In this document: positions 16,617-64,000 of the stretch, piece after piece
How the letters are laid out: every line of letters begins with the position of its first letter
Position numbering within the stretch: the stretch's first letter is position 1
Source of the DNA: Engraulis encrasicolus
Taxonomy: Eukaryota; Chordata; Actinopteri; Clupeiformes; Engraulidae
Assembly (NCBI RefSeq): GCF_034702125.1
Contig: NC_085867.1
Location: 42,733,983 to 42,797,982, forward strand
DNA length: 64,000 nt
Reading direction: 5' to 3'
Translations under genes and position numbers: made by a program
Notes under the pieces: generated by a model
Seen by the model: only the letters and a program-made list of their open reading frames with translations
Databases searched by the model: none
Told to the model about the DNA's origin: nothing

Positions 16617-19375
16617 GTTTGCTCGGTGCTGAACACTTGCCATGGTTGAGCAAAGGCCACCTTGTGCGTGTGTAAGTGAGAGGAGGGGTTGTGTGTGTGT
16701 GTGTGAGTGTGTGCGAGTGAGGTGAGGGTGATTCCACGTTGACAGTTTCATTGAAGGCAGACCGCCATGAAAAAAAGCAGAAAAGAACAGAGAGAACGTA
16801 ACTGAGTGTGAGTATGAATGTATGAATCGATAAATTAATTAACACGTTTTTAGCTGATCACAAACAGCTGGATTGCAATATCTTGAAAAGCTTTCATTTG
16901 AAAATCTACATATATATAAAACTCTAGAAGCAAAAGATATGACTCACCATGAATACACTTGTGGGAATGCAACACATTTGATTGCCAACTCACACAATGC
17001 TTGCATTGTATGATAAAAGAAGCTGAGGAAAAAAGCACATTTCTCTCAGTGCAATGTGCAAACTCAGGGCTACTGTCTTTCTGCTTGAGTAGAAACCAGT
17101 GTTGTCACTCACCACATGGTGAAACGTCAACAACAAAAGCATAATGGGAAACCCACATCAGCACAAGAATAAATCATCCTTATCGGTCATAGCCTTCTGG
17201 TAGCAAACATAATTACAGCGGGAAAACAGAAATAGTGTGTTTGAGTGTTTTGTAACATAAATGTCACTCATAAGCCTCTTATTTGTTGCCACAATTCTAT
17301 GTTTGGGTTTAATACTGCAGATTTGGAAATCGGTAGTACTATCCAGAAACAGTAGGGGGCGATAATGGACTGATTGTATGCGTCACGTATTCATAGGGAG
17401 TCTCAGGGCTCCCACTGCTCCTGTGCTTCCGACTCCGAGCCAAAGAAAACGGCCAAACCCTTGGCAAACAGAAATGCGCTATAAAGCGTTCCTAGGTATT
17501 TGTTAGTGCTTAAACATGTCAACTTCCTATGATACCAAGTGTCCTGGGTAGCACTTTAGTGTCCTGTATACACCTCTGACTAATGTATGGCCAGAGCCAA
17601 GCCAACACGTGGTACGGCGTGCACAGACATTTTTGGGGGGGGGCAGTGCTCAAGGATGGGGCGGCAGGCATACTGAACTTTTGGCTGCTTTAGGTTATAG
17701 AGCCTATATTATATTGGGGCATTTGCATATTTTTAATTGTCAAGCATTTCTATATGATCATGTCAACATGAACCACAGTAGGCCTACATTGTGAATTTTA
17801 CTCCTTTTTTTTTAAAGGGCATTTTTTGTTCAGTAGGGCATCTCATTCCTATTTGTGGACGCCTACTGTATGTGTGGTGGTGGAGTGGAGTGTGGGTGCA
17901 GTTCATTTCCAAAACATGCATTCTTCCCTTTGTCCTCTGACATATTGTCTTGTCGATTAAGTCCGTTTTATATTGGTCAGTCATTCAAACTGCACATGGA
18001 TTTGTCTGAAATAATGATCGTTGTGGCACAAGAGTAAATGTGTGTATGTTTCAAAGTTGGTTTAACAACGAAGCTATATTTCAATTCATATACAGTATAT
18101 TTATTACATATGAAAGCTATTTTGAATGTCCTAATAGGCCTATAGAACTGACATTACCCAGATGGACAAGGAGTACAGAAGACAGAGGACAGAGGAAAGG
18201 CTGTGGGTTTGGAGAAATAATTTGCACCCTAAAACTACTGTTTATTGAAAAGTCTGAAACAAAACAAGGCTTAACTGTTTCCATTCAACAACATTGTTGT
18301 GTAGACATACAGTGCCTTAGTGCATGGCTGAGTGGTGGACACGTGGTGACAGGACCACTAACAACTTTGCTTGGGCCCAGGACAAAATCATCTGAGAGAG
18401 CCCCCCTCTAAATACATACAATGCACCTTGTATTTGGGCCCAGGGGTGGATCACTGGTATTGGGACAGGGGGGTGGTGTCAGAGGCGTTGGACCCACGAA
18501 ATATCGTAGAATGGGGCCCCTACAAGATATTTGGCAATTGAAAGCCACTGGCAGGGTGAGGCCGGGGGTGAGGCCGGGGGTTCCTGGCCCCTATGCCCCC
18601 CCCTCTGCTCCGCCCTGATTTGGGCCTAGGACAACTGACTCATTTGTCCCTTCTTGTTGGCTTCCCTGTGTGGAGTGTAGACAGTAGTTTGTGTAAACAG
18701 GTTTAACAAAGAAAAAAAAAACACAAAATGGATGTTGGACTAGCAAAGCCAAATATTAACACATCTGATGAAGGGCATGCTGCCCGAAACGTCACATTAA
18801 AATAAGAGAAACGGGAGACCGATGTTGCAGACTTATTCTTGAAAGCAAGGTTTCCCTAGCCTGATTATCATTGACTTTCAAATCTCTTAAAGACTTGGTC
18901 TGACCAAGAGCATAACAATGAACATTTCCCAAATGGCATTTTCCAAACGGCCTCCCTTGGTTTGCTAATAATTGTTTGCTTCCCAACAAAGTGGGAGGAG
19001 TTCCCGTATTTGCGGGAACTCAGAAAGTTACTAGCATTGCTCTTGACCTGACTGGTAGCAACGGTCACTAGGAGGGCACAGCCTGGCTATGTTTCCCATG
19101 ATGCCGTGAAATAACGGGTTCATATGTAACGTACGAGTTCTTGTACCAAAACATCCACTTCACTGTCATTGAGTGTCTAGAGCCAACACGTGGTGGTGGA
19201 GAGTTAGTGGAGAGGAGTGTGGAGTTTGTGAAAGCAGGTTGGTTTCCCATGAGGGGTGACCCCCGGCCTGTGGGATCAGAGAGACTATACCAGCACATGC
19301 TGAGAGGGCTGTGCAGGCCGCAGATGTGGAAGGAATGCAGAGCATGACAGCGGGGTTCATACGGAGAAGATGGAG

Positions 19376-19502
<127 letters not shown>

Positions 19503-20034
19503 TGAGAGAGAGAGAGAGGGGAGAGGTTTACATGGGCTGGGTTCTAAAGAATGATGTGGAAACATATTTCACATAGGCTGCTACTGTAAGTAACGTCTAA
19601 AACAAGTGTGCAAATGCAAATGCTTGCTTAACATAAATGAGGCGAAAAAAACAAAAAGTGATAAAAAGTCCTGAAAACCGCTTGATTTTTAAATATAGAT
19701 TTGAAGCCTCCAACAGGAGGAGCATTTTGCATGTCCTTTCGAAGTTGCTTCTGAAGCTGAACAGCATCTGCAACATTGTGTTGACAACATGGTTTGCCTA
19801 CGTATTTTTATGCTATAATAGGACAACTTAATACCAGAGAAAGTGTACTTTGAAAACTGTGCAATCTTGTCTGTGGTCTTTAGTCATTTCTTATGGGTGG
19901 AATCAATTGCACAAAGGGCGCCAGGCCAAAACACAGATAGGGCCCCCCCATACAGCCTCCCAAAATCATAATAAGGCCCCCGCTACCGAGGGGCCCTGGG
20001 CCTGAGGGCAAATGCCCTGCTTGTCCTCCTAGAG

Positions 20035-20373
20035 CAGTGTTTCTCAACCTTTTTTTAGGCAAGGCACCCTTTCAATTCATGAAAATTTTCAAGGCACCCC
20101 AAACCAACGAACCGTAACATGGCATCGCATCCGATACCACAAATGCTTAGAAAAGTAACACATTTGGAGACGTCACACGACCTACATTCAAAGTTGCAGC
20201 TGACTGGGGCGACCTATATTTACTTTATTGTGCGTAAATGGCATATGAAAGACTATACTGACTAGCATTAACTTATCAATTTAGACAAATATGTATCATA
20301 TTACAGAATTTATTTATCAGCCACTTTTCCGCGGCACCCCTGAGGGCCCCGGCACCCCTGTTGAGAAACACTG
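20035..20373. mobile_element. hAT-like element, CAGTGTTTCTCAACC ends
   Basis: 339 bp; right end GTTGAGAAACACTG; flanks TCCTAGAG / TCCTACAG (7 of 8). Confidence 0.85.
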
Positions 20374-21107
20374 TCCTACAGCACTACCTTTGCCAGTTCT
20401 CTTGATCTCTCAGAGTACAGATGAATGACAGTGATTTACATGGTGCAATTTTCCTATTTAAATGCCACTGTTGTATATCATAACAATGTATTCTGTTATT
20501 TATATTAAACCATAAACATTACTGTAGGGCCGGCCCAATCCTTTATGGGGCGATGAGCAAAAATTCATTCGGGGCCCCCCCATACCACCACCTACTCAGC
20601 ATCAGATACTTAATAAGCTTAATTTACTTGCACGAGTGAGGGGCAGGAGCTAAGGACATCGGTAGGTTGTCTGTAGATCGTGTATCCATTGTGTACCCCT
20701 TACCCATCATGCACTGCCCTTCTTGGAGCAAACCTTGTCAAACAGAAAGCCATTTCTTTATGAAAGATGGTTGTACTACCCACCGTCATTGAGGTCTCCC
20801 CCCATATATAATAGCGCCTGTCTCTGTTGTAGGAGGACGTGGTATGTTGAGAAAGAAATACATGTGACAGGGGAAATGGTGGAGAGTTCATTTCTTCCTA
20901 TAACTTTGCTGCTCACGGGTGGGGCTGGGGGGTGCTAAGCCATTGCATAGTTTGCTTCTGCCTCGGGCTGGCCCAGCATCACTGACTTTCTAAGCTGTTT
21001 ACTGTACTTACGTCCAAGAAATTTAGCAGGCTTCAAAGAGGGCTAAATGAGGAAGTTGTTCAGATAAAGGAAGAGAGATTCATGCTTTAGAATTCAGCAT
21101 TTCAGAT

Positions 21108-21416
21108 TAGGGGTGGGCGATATGACGATATTAAATCGTGAATCGTGATATCAATACAAGATCGTCTCGAATCTGCCAAAGTAGAGAAATCGTATAGATC
21201 GTCTTGCAGTGAGGATGTCAGTATCAGTATCAGAGTGATGTTTACTTACTAGTGTTGTTGTCTTCACTTTATCACTTCACATTATTGTATTCCAATTGTG
21301 CACTTTATGAGAGTGTCATCAGTGTGTTAACATTTTACTAACTGCAAATTACAAATTGCAAGTATATGACAGTTGTTTTTTGTGATATGACATTTTTGCC
21401 ATATCGCCCACCCCTA
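21108..21416. mobile_element. hAT-like element, TAGGGGTGGGCGATAT ends
   Basis: 309 bp, perfect inverted ends of 16 bp and perfect 8-bp duplication TTTCAGAT (21100 and 21417). Confidence 0.9.
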
Positions 21417-22785
21417 TTTCAGATTATCATAGCTGAAGCAACAGGAGGATCTCCTCAGTATCCACATGCATGCTTGACCCAACAAATTAATCAACTTACT
21501 TACTTTCCACACAAGTGATTTTAATTGGCTATACGCTCACGCATGCACACACACATGCACGCATGCACGCAAAATAGTGAGGCAACGTGCTAGAGCTTTG
21601 TAGCCCTATCTCTAAAGCTGACAGTTCTCTGAAGCTAAAAGATGAAAAACAATCATGCAAAATGGTCATGTAATGTCAAAATGTGTAAAAAGTAATGCAT
21701 CACTTTCTGCATTACAGAATAACCCACTCTACACTAAAAGGAGTGGGGGTGAGGGATCACCCCACCCCCCAAGCAATATCTGAAGAGTCTGTACTCAGGT
21801 AGGCCAGGAAAACAACATGTTTTGAACCCAGAATATGAGCCGCTATCCTCTTGCAGGCGATTCAGGGCCCCAGTTAAAAACAAGAAAAAGTTTTTGAATA
21901 GGTATAAGTTCTCTTTTCTTCCCGTGCCTGTGAACCTATTTAACTCAGGTCGTTAACTACCATCCTTGCAATGTAATGCCATGTATGGAGGCTGTACTAG
22001 GTAGGCATTTTAAGTATGCACTTTATGCATCTCTACGATGACACTTTATGTCTGTATGTACTTTTTTTGCATAATGTGCTGTCATGTGGTAGCTATGTAT
22101 ATCCAAGACAAAGCTGTCTCAAGACAGATTTTTTGAGTAACTTGCCCAACACTGACTGACTTGGTCATTACTGTTTTGGTAACAACACGCTTATACAGTA
22201 TATACATTATAATTTTAGTTATGTTTTACTGTTCTTTAGTTTGGCCTATGAATCTTTACATTCTGTGACACCTTCAGTGTGTTCTAAAACTATTTTGAAA
22301 TGTTATTTGTGAAAGGTAGAGTGCCAAGGGGTCTTGAAGTTGACACCAAAAATGTTCAAAGGCAAATATTGTTGCGTTTAAAGTCGAAATATTTATATTT
22401 ACTTGATGCCCAGGCACTCCATTTCAACTGTGGAGTACCGGGTCTAATGGTCGAACAGCTTGCGGTTGATTTACTACACAAGTCGTAAGTCTCCCCCGTC
22501 CCCCCTGCAGTGGCACAGCACCAAGCCCCAGCCCAGAGGTGTTGTTCTGTACTGTGAAGGGGAGATCAAAGTTGGGGCTCTGCAACACTGGGGAGTTGCA
22601 AAGACAGTCCATCAGGTCCTAGAGGGCTGTCTGACAGTCATCTGTCCAAACAACCTTGTTGCGGGTCCGGTCCGTTAGCTTGGAGGCACAGGTGAAAAAG
22701 TTGGGAATAAACGGCCTGTACCACCCCACGAGACCCAAGAAGGACCTCACACCCTTCTGGGCGGCGGGCAGTCGCGGACGGCCTC

Positions 22786-23160
22786 CAGTGTTGCCAAATT
22801 GAGCTACTTGGCCGTTTGCGTGTAAAAATTACATTTAAAAACGCCCAATTTTTGGCCAAAGAAATCAATAGAATTGGGCGCGATTCAATGCTTTCAGGCA
22901 GGTTTTGAGCATTTTTTTTTAAAGATATGTTTTAGGGGCTTTCATGCCTTTATTCGATAGGAGAGTTTGAGATGGTGACAGGAAGCGAGTGGGTCATAGA
23001 GACGAGGTGGGATCGGGAAATGACCCCGGCTGGACTCGAGCCGGGGTCCCCGTGGGCATGCAAGCCCAAATGTGGAGGGCTTAGCGCGCTGCGCCACAGC
23101 GCCCCCCAGGTTTTGAGCATTTTTTGGGCTGGAAATCAGCAGCCTCATTTGGCAACCCTG
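22786..23160. mobile_element. hAT-like element nested in the retrotransposon
   Basis: Ends CAGTGTTGCCAAAT and ATTTGGCAACCCTG, perfect 8-bp duplication ACGGCCTC at 22778 and 23161. About 167 bp without its own SINE insertion. Confidence 0.88.
22918..23107 (-). mobile_element. Family A SINE nested in the hAT
   Basis: Reverse-oriented copy with B box GGACTCGAGCC and head end GCGCGCTGCGCCACAGCG. An 18-bp duplication AGGTTTTGAGCATTTTTT at 22900 and 23108. Confidence 0.88.
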
Positions 23161-24564
23161 ACGGCCTCCACCTTGCCCACTTGTGGCGTGATGTGCCCAC
23201 TACCCAACATATAGTCTGGGTAACAGACCTCCGGGCTAGCCAGCTGGCATTCGCTGGCATTGGCAACCAGGCCGGCGGTGCTGATCCAGCCGAGCACTTC
23301 TGCCAGATGAGTCCCATGCTCCTTCCTGGAGGAGCAGTAGAGGATGACATCATCTATGTACACCCCGTACGGCTCGACTCCACGCAGCACTTGATCCATG
23401 AGCTGCTGGAATGTAGCGGCCGTGCCATGTAGTCCAAAGGGCACGGTGGTAAACTGGTGCAGTCCTCTCGGGGCCCAAAATTCTGTCAGTTTTTGGGCCT
23501 CTGGCATGAGTGGCACCTACCTGTACCTCTTGCAGGATAAAGAGGACTGAGCCAGTTCGTATGTCGGACCCACTTTTGCCAGGACCTCGAAGGTCCCCTG
23601 CCATTTTGCCAGGAGACTCCTGGTGGACGAGGGCAGTGGCAGGAGAACCTTCTGGCCAGGGTTGAAGGTGCGACTCCGAGCTGTCCGGTTGTACATGGCC
23701 TTCTGCTGTGGCTGGGCTTGGGCCAGGTTGTTGTGGTCCAGGCTGCATAGCTCCTCAAGCCTGGCTCTCATCTTCAGCACATACTCTATGCTGGTCTGTT
23801 GTGGTTCTCCCTCTCTGGTCTACGCCTGTTTGAGCTTATCCAGGGCTCCTCTTACCCGACGACCAAAGAGAAGCTCGAAGGGGGAGTAGCCAGTCGAAGC
23901 TCAGGGCACCTCGCTGCATGCAAACAGGATGTATGGCCGCCACTGATCCCAGTCTGCACCGGTTGTTGCACACAAACTCCTTCAGCATGAATGAGGGTCT
24001 GGTTGAAGCGCTCAACCAATCCATCAGGGTGGTACAGTGTGGTTCTAAAAATGGGCCTATTGCCCAATAGGGAGTAGACCTGTCTCATGAAACGGGAGTT
24101 GAAGATGGTTCCCAGATCTGTAATGATCTCTCAGGAGATACTTACTCTCAAGAACAGCTGTATGACACAGTTGGCCACCGTACTGTATCTGTCGAGCAGT
24201 GATAAAGGCTTCTGCCAGGTCAGCGGCGTTGTTCGACGTCACTAGGTTGCGCTCCTTCACCAATATCCTCAGCTCTGGGTTCAGCATGCGAAGGAACTGC
24301 TCCAGGATAATGGCATCTCTGATCTCAGCTTTGGTCTTCTGAGCCGGGCACATCCACTTGGTGTACACAGGTCACTCAGCCTTGACTGCAGCTCCCAGGC
24401 AGTCTCTCCGTCCAAAAGCGTTATGGACCGGAACTTGTAGGTGTCATGGTTGGTTTGTCCATTGCGACATATGCCACATAGACTTTCCCCGTCAATAGGG
24501 CATAATGTAAACAGCCAAACGGTGTCTTGGCCATTGGTTAGCCAAAACAAGTCTTTCAAAAGTG

Positions 24565-24697
24565 GTCAGATAATGGTCAGGTATTTCCTTCTTTCTTCCC
24601 TTTTTCCTTTCATTTACATTTGTTAACTTTGTGAAGCACATTGAGTTGCACCTGTGTATGAAATGCGCTATATAAATAAACTTGCCTTGCCTTGCCG
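24565..24697 (+). mobile_element. LINE/SINE 3' end with (TTGCC)n tail
   Basis: GAAATGCGCTATATAAATAA followed by CTTGCC repeats is a common 3' end of fish non-LTR elements. Only the tail is present. Confidence 0.55.
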
Positions 24698-25882
24698 TGC
24701 ACAGAGTCGCGTCTTGTCACCAGGCTAGGCAGGTAGCCGCTTGGGGCCCCCAAGCCACTATGGTTTAGTTTTAATGCTCAACTTTAAAATAAAATAGCGA
24801 TGATTTGTTTCGGAGGTTCAATCCTTTCGGTTTTTTTTGGGGCCCCCACTGACATTAGAATCGCCTCTGGGTGTAAAGTCGACTCCGCTGCTATTCTGTT
24901 TCTTGTAGCAGTTAGTTGCAGATAGATAAGCCTCCTCCGACACACGTGTGAAAATTAGAGTGTTGAGGGGTCTTGAAGTTGGCACCAGAAAGGCTCAGAA
25001 ATCAAAAACTGTGATTTTAATTTTTTCGCACCAGATGTGATATTTACAGGAGAATGTCCCAAAGTCCAAAAATGTTAGTATTCAAAAAATAACAGGGTAT
25101 GCAAGTCATCTGGTATCTGAAAGGGCCATTCAGTTTAAAAGCATAGGTTATGACTGTACTTCAGTAGAATACAGTATTATGGGAATAAATGCAATATATT
25201 TGGACACAATTAGGCCTATACAGCAAACTACGAAAAAATATTGCAATGCATGCAATGCAATCAGGACAGTATTGCAGAAGCCTACTGTAGAAAAAGGCTT
25301 TGTCATAAAATACCTATACCAGGTTGTTATTCACCGTTGATTAAAAGAACCTTCACTATTGATAAATATTTGCACATTCTGTTAAAATTACACTTTTGAC
25401 ATCCATATTTTCACTTTTTCTCGGGGGGAGAAACCAACAAAGCCCCCAATTGAAGGCTATGATGTGTTATCTTCAGGACACTGGCTGGTCCATGCTTCCC
25501 AAAAACTCCTAGGTGCCCCCTACTCAATATCCACATCACTAAAAGTTTGTACAATAATTGTATAGCCTAGGCCTAATTACAGTATTTTGTTTCTCACATA
25601 TCCATGCATGCGCAAAATGCATTTGCAGTATGTGTAAACTCAGGCTTTTCTTCCATTCTGTTCTAATCTATTCTATTCAATTATAAGTGCATTATGCACA
25701 GCAATGGCATTTCAGGAAGCATTGGCAGCATGAGGCCATGGCTGATTTCTAAAGTTTACGCACAAGAACATAGAATGGTCCATGCATGCTGAATGTGAAC
25801 AAAGGTAGACTGAAAAAAAAGAGCTAATTTTTACTGGCTGAGCATTGCAGGACTCAGAGGGGTAGGAACGTAGCGGTCTTGT

Positions 25883-25887
25883 CCAAT
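25883..25887 (+). promoter_or_regulatory. Candidate CCAAT box upstream of gene 2
   Basis: CCAATCAG lies 450 nt before the gene 2 ATG and is followed by TTAAAAG about 25 nt later. It is consistent with a core promoter near 25.9 kb, by motif match only. Confidence 0.3.
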
Positions 25888-26336
25888 CAGAGCCCTACTT
25901 TCAGACCAGTTAAAAGATGACCTTCGCCGTCCGGAGCTCATGGACATTCATACACAGACATGGTGCATACATTAACACGCCCACGGTCTTCAATTTAACA
26001 AAAACTGTGTTTCTATGTGATATTTCAGTGGAGTGGAGACGCTGTGGAAAGGCAGAGAAGGGGAAAGTTCTGGTTGTTTCTGGCGCGAAAGCTCTATTGC
26101 AAAACTCTGCTGCAACTCTATGAGGATCTAAGCAAAAGTTATTCCAGTTCGTGGCGTGACCATCTGCTTTCCATGTAACGACTGGTGGTTAAACAGCATT
26201 GTGTTGCAACAACTGACAACAGTGTAAAAGTTGTCAGAATTCATTGTAATCTACGAGGCAAGCGCAAGTCCCATTCTTTGCCAGTTTGCGGCACATCCCA
26301 AGAGCCATTGCAAGTTAACTGTTTCTCTTTATAACC

Positions 26337-63972
<37,636 letters not shown>

Positions 63973-64000
63973 GTGAGAGAGACACACGAGTAGAGAAGAG

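Larger units (their letters stand above)
22424..24560 (-). mobile_element. Dead Gmr1-like Ty3/gypsy retrotransposon fragment
   Basis: Read on the minus strand the pieces come in this order: a SCAN-like gag segment (24560-24057, with LEQFLRMLNPEL), integrase core (24088-23836, YHPDGLVERFNQTL), integrase C-terminal part (23780-23517, GQKVLLPLP), reverse transcriptase (23516-23145, active site YIDD), then the connection to RNase H (22790-22424, FTVQNNTSGLGLGAV, with the usual catalytic TD replaced). Integrase before reverse transcriptase is the Gmr1 arrangement, not that of ordinary gypsy. Frames are broken by shifts and stops, the protease is not seen, no LTRs are recognisable, and a hAT interrupts the RT region. 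Confidence 0.8.

Noticed and set aside
23145..23516. Reverse transcriptase frame as a live gene
   Set aside because: The surrounding element is broken by stops, frameshifts and nested insertions, and its RNase H segment lacks the usual catalytic residue.
25917..26123. A 68-codon frame upstream of gene 2 as a separate small gene
   Set aside because: No family match or splice context; it probably lies in the 5' leader or promoter.

Overview
The window is vertebrate, almost certainly teleost, nuclear DNA. It has intron-split genes with GT-AG borders, very long (CA)n/(CT)n microsatellites, tRNA-headed SINEs of fish type, and a heavy load of short hAT-like elements with clean 8-bp target duplications. 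I cannot name the species.

Three protein genes can be supported. (1) 2376-8616 (+): the last three coding exons of a SCARB2/LIMP-2-like class B scavenger receptor (CD36 family), ending in a cytosolic acidic dileucine tail (EREPLL). Earlier exons lie left of the window. A long 3'UTR may run to about 12.58 kb. (2) 14541-16120 (-): a complete three-exon leap2 gene (liver-expressed antimicrobial peptide 2), with signal peptide, poly-alanine prosegment, furin site RAKR and the four-cysteine core. (3) 26337-63972 (+): eleven exons of a second SCARB2-like gene, 473 codons, every splice phase consistent. Only the last short tail exon falls beyond the right edge. The two receptor genes stand head to tail, with leap2 antisense between them. 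The last long exons of both receptors are 153 nt in the same phase, so they look like tandem paralogues.

Layout: 1-2375 intron of gene 1 with SINEs and decayed repeats; 2431-7683 intron carrying a TTAA-flanked element filled with a 140-bp satellite, then three partial copies of the following exon; 7837-8577 (GT)n intron with three degraded copies of that exon's end; 8617-12580 repeat-poor 3'UTR; 13.0-14.1 kb a cluster of hAT and Mutator-like elements, one made of telomere-like hexamers; 14.5-16.2 kb leap2; 16.3-25.8 kb intergenic, with a dead Gmr1-type LTR retrotransposon (gag-integrase-RT order) holding a hAT that itself holds a SINE; 25.9-64 kb gene 2, whose introns hold most of the remaining transposons and microsatellites.

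Both receptors are predicted two-pass membrane glycoproteins with a large lumenal domain. By family knowledge SCARB2 carries beta-glucocerebrosidase to lysosomes. LEAP2 is a secreted cationic peptide and, in mammals, a ghrelin-receptor antagonist. There is no operon-like cooperation; the proximity may be only synteny. The most unusual observations are local rearrangements at splice sites: a tandem array of branch-point/pyrimidine/AG modules before exon 7 of gene 2, a duplicated donor at exon 6, and split duplication of both ends of gene 1's penultimate exon. I found no wholly new gene system.
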